From positions 1 through 64,000 of the forward strand of contig JBEKYC010000028.1 in NCBI GenBank assembly GCA_049511415.1: a DNA stretch of 64,000 nucleotides, given 5' to 3'. Source of the DNA: Bog-159 sp049511415 (GTDB lineage Bacteria > Acidobacteriota > Terriglobia > Bryobacterales > Bryobacteraceae). The translations under genes and the position numbers were made by a program. Shown here piece after piece: positions 1 through 8,909 of this stretch. Every line of letters starts with the position of its first letter. Position 1 is the stretch's first letter. The notes beneath the pieces are model-generated. The model worked only from the letters and a program-made list of their open reading frames with translations, ran no database searches and had not been told where the DNA came from.

Positions 1-990
1 CCCGCCGCGCTCGCGTGGCCATTTCTCGCCGCGTACCTCATGGCGGCCACCGCGCTCGCCACCCTCGGTTACCTGCTGCATCGCCGGCATCAAGCCGAAC
101 AAGCCGCGCTGCTGCCCGATCTGGCCGCCTGGCGCATGGGAGCGCTGCTGCCCGACGTCCGCGAATTAACCGGCACGTCGCTCGACGCGCGCTTCGAAGT
201 CGGCGACCTGCTGGCGCGCGGCGGCTTCGCCAACGTCTTTTCCGGCTATGACCGCGTCGCGCAGCAGCGCTGCGCCGTCAAAGTCTTCCGCGGCGAGATC
301 AAGGACAAAGCCTGGATCCAGCGCAGCTTCGAGCGCGAAGTGGCCGCCCTGCAAAAGGTGCATCATCCCAACGTGGTCTCGATCTACGCGCACGGCGCCG
401 CGCCCTCCGGCGCGCCGTACCTCGTCATGGAATTTGTCGAAGGCCGCAGTCTGCGCGAGGTGCTTGAATCCGGCCCGCTCGCCCCACACCGCACGGCGCG
501 CCTGCTGCGCCAGCTTGCGAGCGCCCTCGATGCCATCCACGCCGAAGGCATCTGCCACCGCGACGTGAAGCCGGAGAATATCATCGTCCGCCACGAGGGC
601 GCGCCTGAAGAGGAATCCGTGTTGATCGATTTCTCCATCGCCATCGTCAAGGATGCCGACGAGACACTGCACGGTCTCTCGCGCGCGGCCGGCAGCTTCG
701 ACTACATGGCGCCGGAACAGGCGGTTGGCTACGCCGAATCGTCGAGCGATATCTACAGCCTCGCCAAGCTGACCATCGAAATGCTGACCGGCCGCCGCCT
801 CAAGGATCTGCTGCCGGCCGCCGCGCTGGACCTGCCCGAACGTGTGGACGAGCTTCTGCGCAATCTGGACCTGCACCTCTCGGCGGAATCCATCCACATC
901 CTATCGACGGCGCTGGAGTTCGATCCCGCCAAGCGTCCCCGCGCGGCCGGAACCTTTGCCGCCCCGCTAGTTCACGATTTGGAAGTGTGA
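1..990 (+). CDS. Hanks-type serine/threonine protein kinase (5' end outside window)
   Basis: Membrane-anchored bacterial Ser/Thr kinase. The frame is open from base 1, and the bases before the Met at 40 encode a hydrophobic stretch (about bases 1-80) followed by Arg/His. The true start is therefore probably upstream, and a transmembrane segment precedes the kinase domain. Counting from that Met, the glycine loop ARGGFANV lies at 59-66, the VAIK-type lysine at K81, the catalytic loop CHRDVKPEN around 172-180, and the activation segment ends in GSFDYMAPEQ near 218-227. The metal-binding DFG is DFS here (197-199), which is unusual. No PASTA, TPR or WD40 domain follows; the protein stops just after the kinase fold. 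Its 3' end overlaps the convergent ECF sigma factor by 19 bp. Such kinases sit beside TIGR02999-type sigma factors in many acidobacteria, so a shared signalling role is likely but inferred. Confidence 0.88.
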   Translation, partial: PAALAWPFLAAYLMAATALATLGYLLHRRHQAEQAALLPDLAAWRMGALLPDVRELTGTSLDARFEVGDLLARGGFANVFSGYDRVAQQRCAVKVFRGEIKDKAWIQRSFEREVAALQKVHHPNVVSIYAHGAAPSGAPYLVMEFVEGRSLREVLESGPLAPHRTARLLRQLASALDAIHAEGICHRDVKPENIIVRHEGAPEEESVLIDFSIAIVKDADETLHGLSRAAGSFDYMAPEQAVGYAESSSDIYSLAKLTIEMLTGRRLKDLLPAAALDLPERVDELLRNLDLHLSAESIHILSTALEFDPAKRPRAAGTFAAPLVHDLEV

Positions 991-1553
991 GCCGCCAGCA
1001 TACGCTTCAGCCACTTCATGCCGCGCTCCCAGCGCGAACGCACCTGCCGGAACGTCAGTCCGGTCTCCTGGGCGATTTCTTCCAGCGTGAAACCGCTGAA
1101 GTAGTGCATGTCCACCATGCGCGCGGCGTCTGGGTCCTTGGCTTCCAGGCGCTCCATCAGGATGCCGATATCCACGATCTGCTGCGCGTCGTCCACCGAG
1201 GCGCCCGTCAGCGCGCCGGATTCATCCAGCGGCAGCGCGGCTTCGCCGGAGCCACGGCGCACGGCCAGCCGCTTGCGCGCCAGGTCCACCAGCACGCGCC
1301 GCATGGCCAGGCTCGCCAGGGCGTAGAAATGCCCCTGATCGTTGATTTGCCAGCCGCCTTTGGACAGGTTGGCAAGCCAGACTTCGTGAATCAGCTCCGT
1401 CTTCGAGAGCGGCGCCATGTAGCGCTCGCGCTTCAACTCGCGCACGGCGATTTCGTGCAGCTTCGGCAGCACTTCGCGCAACAGGGCGTCGGCGGCGGCC
1501 GCGTCGCCTTGCATGAACGAGTTCAGCCGCTCCGTTAGGGTGTTCAGGGCCAT
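972..1553 (-). CDS. ECF-type RNA polymerase sigma factor (TIGR02999-like)
   Basis: 193-residue sigma-70-family factor. Region 2 is at about 10-95 (LSKTELIHEVWLANL, then the helix FYALASLAMRRVLVDLARKR) and region 4 at about 125-190, with a helix-turn-helix around GFTLEEIAQETGLTFRQVRSRW. The RxDLAR-type region 2 signature and short spacing match the ECF family common in Acidobacteria and Planctomycetes that pairs with Ser/Thr kinases. No anti-sigma factor is adjacent. The gene converges on the kinase (19 bp overlap) and is divergent from the toxin-antitoxin pair, with 87 bp between their starts. The family call is good; target promoters are unknown. Confidence 0.85.
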   Translation of the reverse strand: MALNTLTERLNSFMQGDAAAADALLREVLPKLHEIAVRELKRERYMAPLSKTELIHEVWLANLSKGGWQINDQGHFYALASLAMRRVLVDLARKRLAVRRGSGEAALPLDESGALTGASVDDAQQIVDIGILMERLEAKDPDAARMVDMHYFSGFTLEEIAQETGLTFRQVRSRWERGMKWLKRMLAAHTSKS

Positions 1554-1619
1554 CGGCGGGCCTTTCGCTACTGTGCCAAAGCGCGCGACCCACTGTCAAT
1601 CGCGGCTCCACGCGTTATG

Positions 1620-1642
1620 ACCATGGTAAAATGACCAGTCAT
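1620..1642 (+). promoter_or_regulatory. Candidate -10 box and palindromic operator at antitoxin start
   Basis: An 8-bp perfect palindrome ACCATGGT (1620-1627) is followed by TAAAAT (1627-1632, 5 of 6 to the sigma70 -10) and then ATGAC-CA-GTCAT (1631-1642), whose 5-bp arms are inverted and run into the antitoxin ATG at 1641. Phd-family antitoxins autorepress by binding palindromes over their promoter, so this is a plausible operator. No convincing -35 hexamer is visible. Confidence 0.35.
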
Positions 1643-1898
1643 GAAGGCCAAAACCCGCCGCACCGAAATCCCGGCAGGCGAATTCAAAGCCAAGTGCCTC
1701 AAACTGATCGACGAAGTCCAACAGCAGCACCGCGAGATCATCATCACCAAGCGGGGCAAGCCCGTGGCACGTCTGCTCCCGCTAGCCCCGGAGCTGCCCG
1801 ACATCTTTGGAAGAATGCGCGGCACCGGCGAGATACTTGGGGACATCGTCTCTTCCACTGGCGAGGTCTGGAACGCGGACCGAGATACTGATGATTAA
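1641..1898 (+). CDS. Phd/YefM-type antitoxin
   Basis: 85-residue antitoxin. The N-terminal half has the Phd/YefM fold signature: IPAGEFKAKCLKLIDEV, then IIITKRGKPVARLLPL (about residues 35-50), the beta strand that dimerises and contacts DNA. The acidic C-terminal third (GEILGDIVSSTGEVWNADRDTDD) is the part expected to wrap the toxin. Its stop codon overlaps the downstream toxin start by 8 bp, the usual coupling for type II modules. A palindrome covers its own start codon, suggesting autorepression. Confidence 0.85.
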   Translation: MKAKTRRTEIPAGEFKAKCLKLIDEVQQQHREIIITKRGKPVARLLPLAPELPDIFGRMRGTGEILGDIVSSTGEVWNADRDTDD

Positions 1899-2319
1899 CG
1901 GCGAGGGCCCTATTCTGCTTGATACCCATTGCTGGGTGTGGAGTCAGTTCGGTCACGACCACGAATTCTCGGCGGCAGGGCTGGCGACATTCAAGCAGGC
2001 GGCCGCCGACAAAATTCTGCTGGTATCGGTCATCTCGGTTTGGGAGGTGGCCTTGCTGGAATCGAAGCGCCGCCTCCACCTGAATATGGACTGCCTGGAA
2101 TGGGTTCGTCAGGCGCTGGAAACACCCGGCCTGAACCTCGTCCCACTCACGCCCGAAATCGCCGTTGACAGCACGCGCCTGCCCGGCGGCATGCACGCCG
2201 ACCCCGTCGACCGCATGCTGGTGGCCACCGCGCGCAACATTGGCGCACGCCTCATGACCCGCGACCAAGCCCTGCTCGATTACGGCCGCAAGCGCCACGC
2301 GCGCATCATTTCCGCTTGA
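1891..2319 (+). CDS. VapC-family PIN-domain toxin
   Basis: 142-residue PIN-domain ribonuclease toxin. The expected acidic residues are present: Asp in PILLDTHCWVW near the N-terminus, Glu in SVWEVALL, Asp in HADPVDRMLVA, and Asp in LMTRDQAL. This set binds Mg2+ or Mn2+ and cleaves RNA. The start is placed at ATG 1891, which overlaps the antitoxin stop (TAA 1896-1898) by 8 bp. An in-frame upstream ATG at 1807 would add 28 residues unlike any PIN domain and lies inside the antitoxin gene. With the Phd-like partner it forms a complete type II toxin-antitoxin module. Confidence 0.88.
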   Translation: MINGEGPILLDTHCWVWSQFGHDHEFSAAGLATFKQAAADKILLVSVISVWEVALLESKRRLHLNMDCLEWVRQALETPGLNLVPLTPEIAVDSTRLPGGMHADPVDRMLVATARNIGARLMTRDQALLDYGRKRHARIISA

Positions 2320-2372
2320 ACATATCACGCGCTGTTTCGCACGGTGTACCAAGCCGCGTAAAATAATGCGAT

Positions 2373-5201
2373 ATGCGATTCGCTACCCTGGCGGCACTTT
2401 CTGCATGCGCAGTTCTTCTAACGATAGCCACTTATAGCCAGCTGAAACACCCAAAGTCTGTGGCCGCCCAGCCAGCACCGGATGCCGTCACGTTACGCGT
2501 GGTCTTCGGCTATCAGCGCGCGGCCGTGAAGAATTACGACGGCAGTGTACGCGTCGCGGGCGGAGTCTTGCGTAGCATCGCGCCGTGGCGGTTCCTCGAA
2601 AACGACGCCATCACCGGCGCGAATTCCTGGAAGCTCGAAATCCGGCGCATCATTTTTGAAAATCAGCCGGATGCCCCTGAACCGATGGCCGGCGGACCTT
2701 TTCCCCAGAACATTGTCCCAGCCGGGATCTTCGTCACGGTCGACAGCACGGCCTCATCCATCGACTTCCAAACCTCCCAAGGCAACTTTTCCGTGCGCGT
2801 GGCCGACTTATCGTTTGGCCGCGAACTATGGTTTCTCGATCACGATGTCGAGGTCCAGCGTGTCCCCACCGCGCAGCGCATTTCCCCGAAGAACGTGGAG
2901 GAGCACGACTATCCTTCCATCGCCGTGGCGCGGAACGGAGAAGTATGGACAGCATGGCAGGCGTATCAGGATCGCGGCGATCACGTCTACGTCCGCCACG
3001 CGGGCGGCGACCCGGTGCGCCTGACCACTGACAAAGGCGACATCTTCCGGACGTCGGTCGCGGAGGACCCGGATGGGCGAATCCACGTGGTGTGGAGCGA
3101 GCGGTTCAGCGAAGCCTGGAATCTGTACGAGCGTGTGTTCGATGGGCGCGAGTGGTCCGCGCGCGCGCAGATCACGCACGCCAACGTGCCGAACATCTAC
3201 CACAAGCTGATTGCCGGCCGTGCGGGCCTGGATCTGATTTGGATCGGCCATGAAGGCGGCGAATCGTATCTGTATCGGGCATCGTACAAGGCGCCGTCCG
3301 GTTGGTCGCAACCCCAGCGGATCGGTGGACCCAGCGTTTGGAATCCCGACGCTGCGTTCGATCCCGAAGGCAATCTGCATGCGGCCTGGGACAGCTATCA
3401 AAGCGGCAACTACGATATCTTCTACCGCCGGATCACCGCGGACGGCACGGCCGGCGCCATCGAGCAAGTGACCAAATCACCGGGATTCGACGCGCATCCG
3501 TCGCTGGCCGTGGACGGACAGGGCCGGCCGTGGCTGGCGTGGGATCAGTCAGGTGCGAACTGGGGCAAGGATTGGAGTCATGACGATCAGTACCGCTCAA
3601 CGGTGCTCTACAAGGATCGCTCGATTCGTGTTCTGGTGAAGGATAGCGGCGTTTGGAAAGAGGGACCGGATCTGGCGGCGGCCGTGCCCGACCGCTTGCG
3701 CCGCTACTGGCAGCTCCCACACCTGACGGCCGATGGAACGGGCCGAATCTGGGCGCTGTTCCAGATCCGCACCAGCGCAATTTTGCAGCGCATTGACTAC
3801 TGGGCCGCGGCGGGAAGCTGGGATCTCTACCTCACCAGTATCGACCACGGCGTGTGGCAGCCGGCCGCGATCGTGCCCGATTCCGCCGGGCGCAACGAAG
3901 CGCCGTTCCAGATCGTGCCGGCGGCGCATAGCGTCTGGATGGCATGGGCCACGGACGGCCGCGACCCCGGAAAGTCCGCCGCGAGTTACCAGGCCGGGAC
4001 GATGGTGCATTACGACGTATTCGCCGCGCAGGCTTCGGCCCCGGTCCCTTCCGGAGAGCCCGCTCTCAGCGCCTATCGAGAGGCCGGCGGAACGCCACAG
4101 GTGATGCATCCCCACGAGCGCGACGACGTGCGCCGCATTCGCGCGTACCGTATGGATGTAGGCGGCGCTCAATATCGCATCCTGCGCGGCGACTTCCATC
4201 GCCACACCGATATCTCGAATGACGGCGCCGGCGATGGCTCGCTGGAGGATTATTACCGCTACATGCTCGACGCCGCTTCCATGGATACGGGCATCGTCAC
4301 TGATCACAACATGGGTGGCGATATCGAATACAACTGGTGGCGGACAGAGAAATTTTACGATCTCTTCGTGATCCCCGGCCGGTTCACTCCTTTGTTCGGG
4401 TACGAGCGCAGCGTGAATTATCCGAACGGCCATCGCAACGTGGTTTTCGATCACCGCGGCGTGCGCACGCTGCCTGTGGGCGCCGATGAAAATCAGGCGC
4501 GCGTAAACAGCAGCGGCATTCTATATCCTTACCTGCGCCAGAATCGCGGAATTTGCATGGAGCACTCGCTGGCCACCGGTCAGGGAACCGACTGGCGCGA
4601 CAACGATCCCGAACTGGAACCGCTGGTGGAGATTTATCAGGGCTATCATGCGGCCTACGAGTTCGAAGGCGGCCCGCGGGCGGAGAGCGCCGGCAACCAT
4701 CTGCTGGTGCACGGCGCTTATGAGCCATCCGGATTCTATTGGAATGCACTAAACAAGGGCTATAAGCTGGGTGTGCAGGCCAGCTCCGATCATATTTCCA
4801 CCCATGTCAGTTATGCCATGATCCTCACGCCCACCGTGAAGCGCAGCGAGATCGTGGAACAGATGCGGCGCCGGCATGCGTATGCCGCCACCGATAACAT
4901 CATTCTCGATTTCCAGGCGGTGCATGGCGGCGGCAGCGCGCATCTGATGGGCGACGTGCTCACGGCCTCGCGCGGATTGCGACTGCGCGTGAAGGTGGGC
5001 GGGACCGACGTGCTCACGCGGGTCGAGTTGATCCGCAATGGCGCGGTGATCTACATCGTCGACGGCGGCGGAAAGAAGGATGCGGATTTCGAATTTCGTG
5101 ACACGGCGCCGCTTGCGGGCGAAAACTGGTATTACATTCGGGCCACCCAGATCGACCGCAATCTGGCGTGGAGTTCCCCAATTTGGGTGACCTACCAGTA
5201 A
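2373..5201 (+). CDS. Secreted beta-propeller protein with C-terminal PHP-like (DUF3604-type) domain
   Basis: 942 residues. An N-terminal signal peptide (MRFATLAALSACAVLLTIATYS) implies export. Roughly residues 170-560 show repeating blades of the type 'hPSIAVARNGEVWTAWQ', 'DPDGRIHVVWSE', 'DPEGNLHAAWDSY' and 'DGQGRPWLAWDQ', a BNR/sialidase-like propeller. From about 600 on comes a PHP-like metal site: RGDFHRHTDIS (near 607) and TDHNMGG (near 641), followed by conserved His-containing segments (HRNVVFDHRG, CMEHSLATG, SSDHISTHVS). PHP-like/DUF3604 proteins are metal-dependent hydrolases of unknown substrate. The C-terminus is beta-rich. It stands alone between the toxin gene and the polyamine transporter. 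Fold assignment is fairly sure; substrate is unknown. Confidence 0.7.
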   Translation: MRFATLAALSACAVLLTIATYSQLKHPKSVAAQPAPDAVTLRVVFGYQRAAVKNYDGSVRVAGGVLRSIAPWRFLENDAITGANSWKLEIRRIIFENQPDAPEPMAGGPFPQNIVPAGIFVTVDSTASSIDFQTSQGNFSVRVADLSFGRELWFLDHDVEVQRVPTAQRISPKNVEEHDYPSIAVARNGEVWTAWQAYQDRGDHVYVRHAGGDPVRLTTDKGDIFRTSVAEDPDGRIHVVWSERFSEAWNLYERVFDGREWSARAQITHANVPNIYHKLIAGRAGLDLIWIGHEGGESYLYRASYKAPSGWSQPQRIGGPSVWNPDAAFDPEGNLHAAWDSYQSGNYDIFYRRITADGTAGAIEQVTKSPGFDAHPSLAVDGQGRPWLAWDQSGANWGKDWSHDDQYRSTVLYKDRSIRVLVKDSGVWKEGPDLAAAVPDRLRRYWQLPHLTADGTGRIWALFQIRTSAILQRIDYWAAAGSWDLYLTSIDHGVWQPAAIVPDSAGRNEAPFQIVPAAHSVWMAWATDGRDPGKSAASYQAGTMVHYDVFAAQASAPVPSGEPALSAYREAGGTPQVMHPHERDDVRRIRAYRMDVGGAQYRILRGDFHRHTDISNDGAGDGSLEDYYRYMLDAASMDTGIVTDHNMGGDIEYNWWRTEKFYDLFVIPGRFTPLFGYERSVNYPNGHRNVVFDHRGVRTLPVGADENQARVNSSGILYPYLRQNRGICMEHSLATGQGTDWRDNDPELEPLVEIYQGYHAAYEFEGGPRAESAGNHLLVHGAYEPSGFYWNALNKGYKLGVQASSDHISTHVSYAMILTPTVKRSEIVEQMRRRHAYAATDNIILDFQAVHGGGSAHLMGDVLTASRGLRLRVKVGGTDVLTRVELIRNGAVIYIVDGGGKKDADFEFRDTAPLAGENWYYIRATQIDRNLAWSSPIWVTYQ

Positions 5202-5222
5202 GTCGCTCTCGGGCCCAGCCTC

Positions 5223-6242
5223 TTACGCCGACTTGATCTCCGTCCACAGCCGGTCCCGCAGCTTCTGTGTGGCCGCCGGCATGGTGCCGATCCATTGCCC
5301 GCGCGTCAGCGTATCGGCCGTGGGAAACAGCGTGGTATTCCGCCGCAGCGCTTCCGGCAAAAGCGCCTGCGCCGTGGCATTAGCCGTCGCCGTGCGCGAC
5401 GTCTCGACAATCGCGGCCGCCACCGGCGCGCGCAGCAGGTAATTGATGAACTGGTGCGCCAGTTCCGCCCGGCCGCTCTCGCGCAGGATCACGGCATTGT
5501 CGCCATACAGCGGAAAGCCCTCCGCCGGATACGCAAACCCAAGCTGCGGCGCTGCGTCGATGGCCTGTTGCGCGGTGGTCGCCCAGGAATGCGCCACCAA
5601 TATATCGCCCGCCACAAGCTGATCGCGAAACTCCGCATTCAGATACGCGCGCAGCAGCGGTTTTTGCGCGATGGCCTCGTGCTCCGCGCGGCGCAAACTG
5701 CCGTCGTCCGTCGAGTTATACGAGAGCCGCAGCTTCAGCAGGCAAGCGCCCATGACTTCTTCCGGATCGTCCAGCATGGTCATGCGGCCCTTCAGCCGCG
5801 CCTCCCACAAATCGGACCACGCAGCCGGTGCGGGCGCCACCGACCGGTTATAGGCAATCCCCGTAGCGCCCCACATGTACGGAACGCAATGTTCCAAGAG
5901 CGGATCCCACGGCGGACTTTGAAAACGCGGCTCCAGGTTCTGCAAATTCGGCAAGCGCGAGTGGTCGAGCGGCGCCAGCAGCCCATACAACCGCATCGGC
6001 ATGATGCGATTGTGGGTGGGGAAGACGACGTCCCAACCCGAGTTACCGCTCAGCACCTTGGCCAGCATCTCTTCGTTGCTTTCGTACGTCGCGTAGCGCA
6101 CATGCACGCCGAATTCCCGCTCGAAATTGGCAACGGTATCGGGCGCCACGTAGTTCGACCAGTTATACACGTTCAGGCGCGGCCGCCCACGCGAGCATCC
6201 CGCCAGTCCCGCCACGCCCATCAGAAAAATGCGGCGTTTCAC
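5223..6242 (-). CDS. potD: Spermidine/putrescine ABC transporter substrate-binding lipoprotein (PotD)
   Basis: 339-residue periplasmic binding protein for polyamines. The N-terminus MKRRIFLMGVAGLAGC has a lipobox with Cys16 as the lipidation site, although this is a Gram-negative. The motif LNVYNWSNYVAPDTV directly after is characteristic of PotD/PotF, as is the later WDVVFPTHNRIMPM. Length fits the family (about 340-370). It is the last gene of potABCD; its ATG overlaps the potC stop by 4 bp. Confidence 0.9.
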   Translation of the reverse strand: MKRRIFLMGVAGLAGCSRGRPRLNVYNWSNYVAPDTVANFEREFGVHVRYATYESNEEMLAKVLSGNSGWDVVFPTHNRIMPMRLYGLLAPLDHSRLPNLQNLEPRFQSPPWDPLLEHCVPYMWGATGIAYNRSVAPAPAAWSDLWEARLKGRMTMLDDPEEVMGACLLKLRLSYNSTDDGSLRRAEHEAIAQKPLLRAYLNAEFRDQLVAGDILVAHSWATTAQQAIDAAPQLGFAYPAEGFPLYGDNAVILRESGRAELAHQFINYLLRAPVAAAIVETSRTATANATAQALLPEALRRNTTLFPTADTLTRGQWIGTMPAATQKLRDRLWTEIKSA

Positions 6243-6997
6243 GATCTCTGTACCCGTTCGGAAATCATCACGAGCGCGCCGAACACCACCACGATCACCG
6301 CTGAAATCGCGTTGATCACCGGGCTCGCGCCGCGGCGCGCCATGGCATAAATCACCATAGGCAGCGTCTCGGAATCCACACCCGCCACCATGCTGGTGAT
6401 CACGTAGTCGTCAAACGAAACCGTCAGCGCCAGCAGCGCCGCGGCCACAATGCCGGGCAGCAGCGCCGGCAGCGTTACGAACCGGAACGCCTGCCATTCC
6501 GTAGCTCCGAGATCCAGCGCGGCCTCCTCCAGCGCCGGGCTAAACGTGCGTAGCCGCGCCGCAATCACGATCACCACGTAGGCGATCGAAAACGCCACAT
6601 GCGCCAGGATTACCGTATGCAGACCCATCCGCCAGTGCAGCCAGCGAAACGACCATTGGAACAGCGCCAGCAGCGAAATCCCCATCACGATCTCCGGCGT
6701 CACCAGCGATAGATACAGCGACCCCGAAAGCCAAGCCGAGCCGCGCTTCCACAAGCCGTAGGCGCAAAACGTGCCCGCGATGGTGGAAAGAATCGTGGCC
6801 ACCACCGCGATGATCACGCTGTTCCAGGCGGATTCGGCGAGCTGCTGATCCTGGAAAATGGCGTGGTACCAGTGCAGTGAAAACCCTTGCCACACCGTAA
6901 AGCGCGACGAATTGAAACTGAACACCGCCAGGATCACCAGCGGCACGTGCAGAAACAGGTACACCGCCGCGGCGTACAGGCCCAGCCAGCGCTTCAT
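6239..6997 (-). CDS. potC: Spermidine/putrescine ABC transporter permease (PotC)
   Basis: 252-residue inner-membrane permease of the BPD_transp_1 fold with about six transmembrane helices. The first is AAVYLFLHVPLVILAVFSFN. The cytoplasmic EAA loop that docks on the ATPase is visible as EEAALDLGATEWQAFRFV. The segment ALTVSFDDYVITSMVAG matches the conserved PotC/PotI C-terminal region. Both ends overlap neighbours by 4 bp (potB stop/potC start and potC stop/potD start), so the operon is translationally coupled. Confidence 0.9.
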   Translation of the reverse strand: MKRWLGLYAAAVYLFLHVPLVILAVFSFNSSRFTVWQGFSLHWYHAIFQDQQLAESAWNSVIIAVVATILSTIAGTFCAYGLWKRGSAWLSGSLYLSLVTPEIVMGISLLALFQWSFRWLHWRMGLHTVILAHVAFSIAYVVIVIAARLRTFSPALEEAALDLGATEWQAFRFVTLPALLPGIVAAALLALTVSFDDYVITSMVAGVDSETLPMVIYAMARRGASPVINAISAVIVVVFGALVMISERVQRS

Positions 6998-7842
6998 ACC
7001 AGTCCCTCCCGCTCGCGCCGCAGCATCAGGATCACCAGCGCGCCAACGAGCGCCATCAGGGCCACCGAAATTGCCGCGCCGAAAGGCCAGTCGCGGGCGG
7101 TGGTGAACTGATTCTGTACCAGGTTGCCGATCAGCACCGTGCGTCCGCCGCCGAGCAGGTCGGGCGTCAGATAAGCTCCCAGCGCCGGAATGAACACCAG
7201 GATGCTGCCTGCGCGAATGCCCGGCGCCGAGAGCGGCAGAATCACGCGCCAGAGCGTCGGCCAGGGCTTCGCGCCCAGGTCCGCGGCGGCTTCCACCAGC
7301 GCCGGATCCAGGCGCTCCAGCGTAGCGTAGACCGGCAGCACCATGAACGGCAGATAGCCGTACACCAGGCCGAGCAGCACCGCGCCGTCGTTATAGAGCA
7401 GCGGCAGGGGATCATGAATCAAGCCCAGGTGCTGCAACGCCGTGTTGATCAGGCCCGTATCCCGCAGCAGAAACAGCCACGCGTAAATTCGCACCAGGAA
7501 GCTGGTCCAGAAAGGCAGAATCACAAGCTGCAGATAAATATTCTTGCGGCTGCCGGCGCGCGAAATAAATAGCGCCAGCGGAAAGCCCAGCAGCAGGCAG
7601 ATCGCGGTGGTCTCGGCGGCCATCAAAAACGACTTCAGGATAATCACCAGGTACAACGGATCGATCAGCCGCTGATAATTCTCCAAGGTCCACGGCGCGC
7701 CCAGGCCGCCGTATGCGCCGCGCGTCAGCAGGCTATAGCCGATGACGATGGCAAACGGGGCCGCGAAGAGCACCGCCATCCAGGTCCAGGCAGGCAGCAG
7801 GAACCAGGCCCGCAGGCGTTCCCAACCGGACAGTGTTTTCAC
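6994..7842 (-). CDS. potB: Spermidine/putrescine ABC transporter permease (PotB)
   Basis: 282-residue partner permease of PotC, with about six transmembrane segments and the EAA loop EAAADLGAKPWPTLWRVILPL. A GTG start at 7842 is chosen: it overlaps the potA TGA (7841-7839) in the pattern GTGA and gives a normal PotB N-terminus (KTLSGWERLRAWFLLPAWTW). A longer in-frame reading from 7974 would add 44 Arg-rich residues lying entirely inside potA. PotB and PotC together form the transmembrane channel. Confidence 0.9.
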   Translation of the reverse strand: MKTLSGWERLRAWFLLPAWTWMAVLFAAPFAIVIGYSLLTRGAYGGLGAPWTLENYQRLIDPLYLVIILKSFLMAAETTAICLLLGFPLALFISRAGSRKNIYLQLVILPFWTSFLVRIYAWLFLLRDTGLINTALQHLGLIHDPLPLLYNDGAVLLGLVYGYLPFMVLPVYATLERLDPALVEAAADLGAKPWPTLWRVILPLSAPGIRAGSILVFIPALGAYLTPDLLGGGRTVLIGNLVQNQFTTARDWPFGAAISVALMALVGALVILMLRREREGLV

Positions 7843-8798
7843 GGAAAGATCATCTCGTCGGACGGATTCCAGCACACGTGAATGGCCTCGCCGGAATGAT
7901 ACGTGCCGTTGCTGCGCGGGATTTCGGCGACCGCCTCTTCGCCGGATTCCAGTCGCGCCAGTACATGCACGCAATTGCCGAGAAACACCGAGCCGGTTAC
8001 GGTGGCCGGACGGAATCGCCCGCCATTCGACGGTTGTGTCCGCGAAAGTCGCGTCACCTCCGGCCGCAACCCGACGCCATCGATCCAGTTCACAGCGCCC
8101 AGAAAGCCCGCCACGAAACGCGTGCTCGGCCGCAGGTAGACGTCCTGCGGCGTGCCCACCTGCTCGATGGCGCCGGCGTTCATCACCGCCAATTGATCGG
8201 ACATGGAGAGCGCTTCCTCCTGGTCGTGCGTCACCAGCAAAAACGTGATGCCCACGCGCCGCTGCATTTCCTTCAGTTCCAGGCGCATTTGCTTGCGCAG
8301 CTTGGGATCGAGCGCCGCCAGCGGTTCGTCGAGCAGCAGGACGTCGGGTTCCAGCACCAGCGAGCGCGCCAGCGCCACGCGCTGCCGCTCGCCGCCGGAA
8401 AGCTGCGCCGGATAGCGCGCTTCCTTGCCCGCCAGCCGCACCAGTTCCAATGCCTCGCGCACCCGCCGCGGAATATCCGTCTGATTCTTGCGCTTCAATC
8501 CGAAGGCGATGTTTTCCGCGGCCGTCAGGTGCGGGAACAGTGCGTAGTTCTGGAAGACCGTGCTGACATTCCGTTCATAGGGCTTCTGCTCGTTGACCAC
8601 CGCTCCGTTTAGCCGCACCTCGCCCGCCGTCGGCGTTTCAAATCCGGCGATCAGGCGCAGCGTAGTCGTCTTGCCGCAGCCGGAAGGACCCAGCAGCGAG
8701 TAAAACCCGCCGCGCGGAATCGTCAGCGAAATGCCGTTTACGGCGCGATGGTTCGCAAAATGCTTCACCAGGTCGCGCAGTTCCAGAATTGACTCCAT
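7839..8798 (-). CDS. potA: Spermidine/putrescine ABC transporter ATP-binding protein (PotA)
   Basis: 319-residue ATPase that powers polyamine uptake. Walker A GPSGCGKT is at 37-44, the Q-loop QNYALFPH near 83-90, the ABC signature LSGGERQ at 133-139, Walker B LLLDEP at 154-159, and the switch histidine H191 in VTHD. A C-terminal TOBE-like beta domain (about 235-319) matches PotA/MalK-type ATPases. It is first in the potABCD operon. The upstream strand carries a TATAAT at 8909-8904, about 95 nt before the start, that could serve the promoter. Confidence 0.92.
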   Translation of the reverse strand: MESILELRDLVKHFANHRAVNGISLTIPRGGFYSLLGPSGCGKTTTLRLIAGFETPTAGEVRLNGAVVNEQKPYERNVSTVFQNYALFPHLTAAENIAFGLKRKNQTDIPRRVREALELVRLAGKEARYPAQLSGGERQRVALARSLVLEPDVLLLDEPLAALDPKLRKQMRLELKEMQRRVGITFLLVTHDQEEALSMSDQLAVMNAGAIEQVGTPQDVYLRPSTRFVAGFLGAVNWIDGVGLRPEVTRLSRTQPSNGGRFRPATVTGSVFLGNCVHVLARLESGEEAVAEIPRSNGTYHSGEAIHVCWNPSDEMIFP

Positions 8799-8903
8799 TT
8801 GAAATGCATATTAACGCAAACGCGGGACCAAACGAGGAAAAAACTTCAATGATTCTCGCGGTATCGAACTCTATGCAGCCGCCGATAGAGAAGTGGGTGC
8901 CGC

Positions 8904-8909
8904 ATTATA
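8904..8909 (-). promoter_or_regulatory. Possible -10 box upstream of potABCD
   Basis: A perfect TATAAT on the minus strand, about 95 nt upstream of the potA ATG. The hexamer 17 nt upstream is not TTGACA-like, so this is only a half-supported sigma70 promoter. Confidence 0.25.

Noticed and set aside
5295..6350. A 351-codon plus-strand frame opposite potD
   Set aside because: Arg/His/Gln-rich translation without motifs; mirrors codon use of potD and potC.
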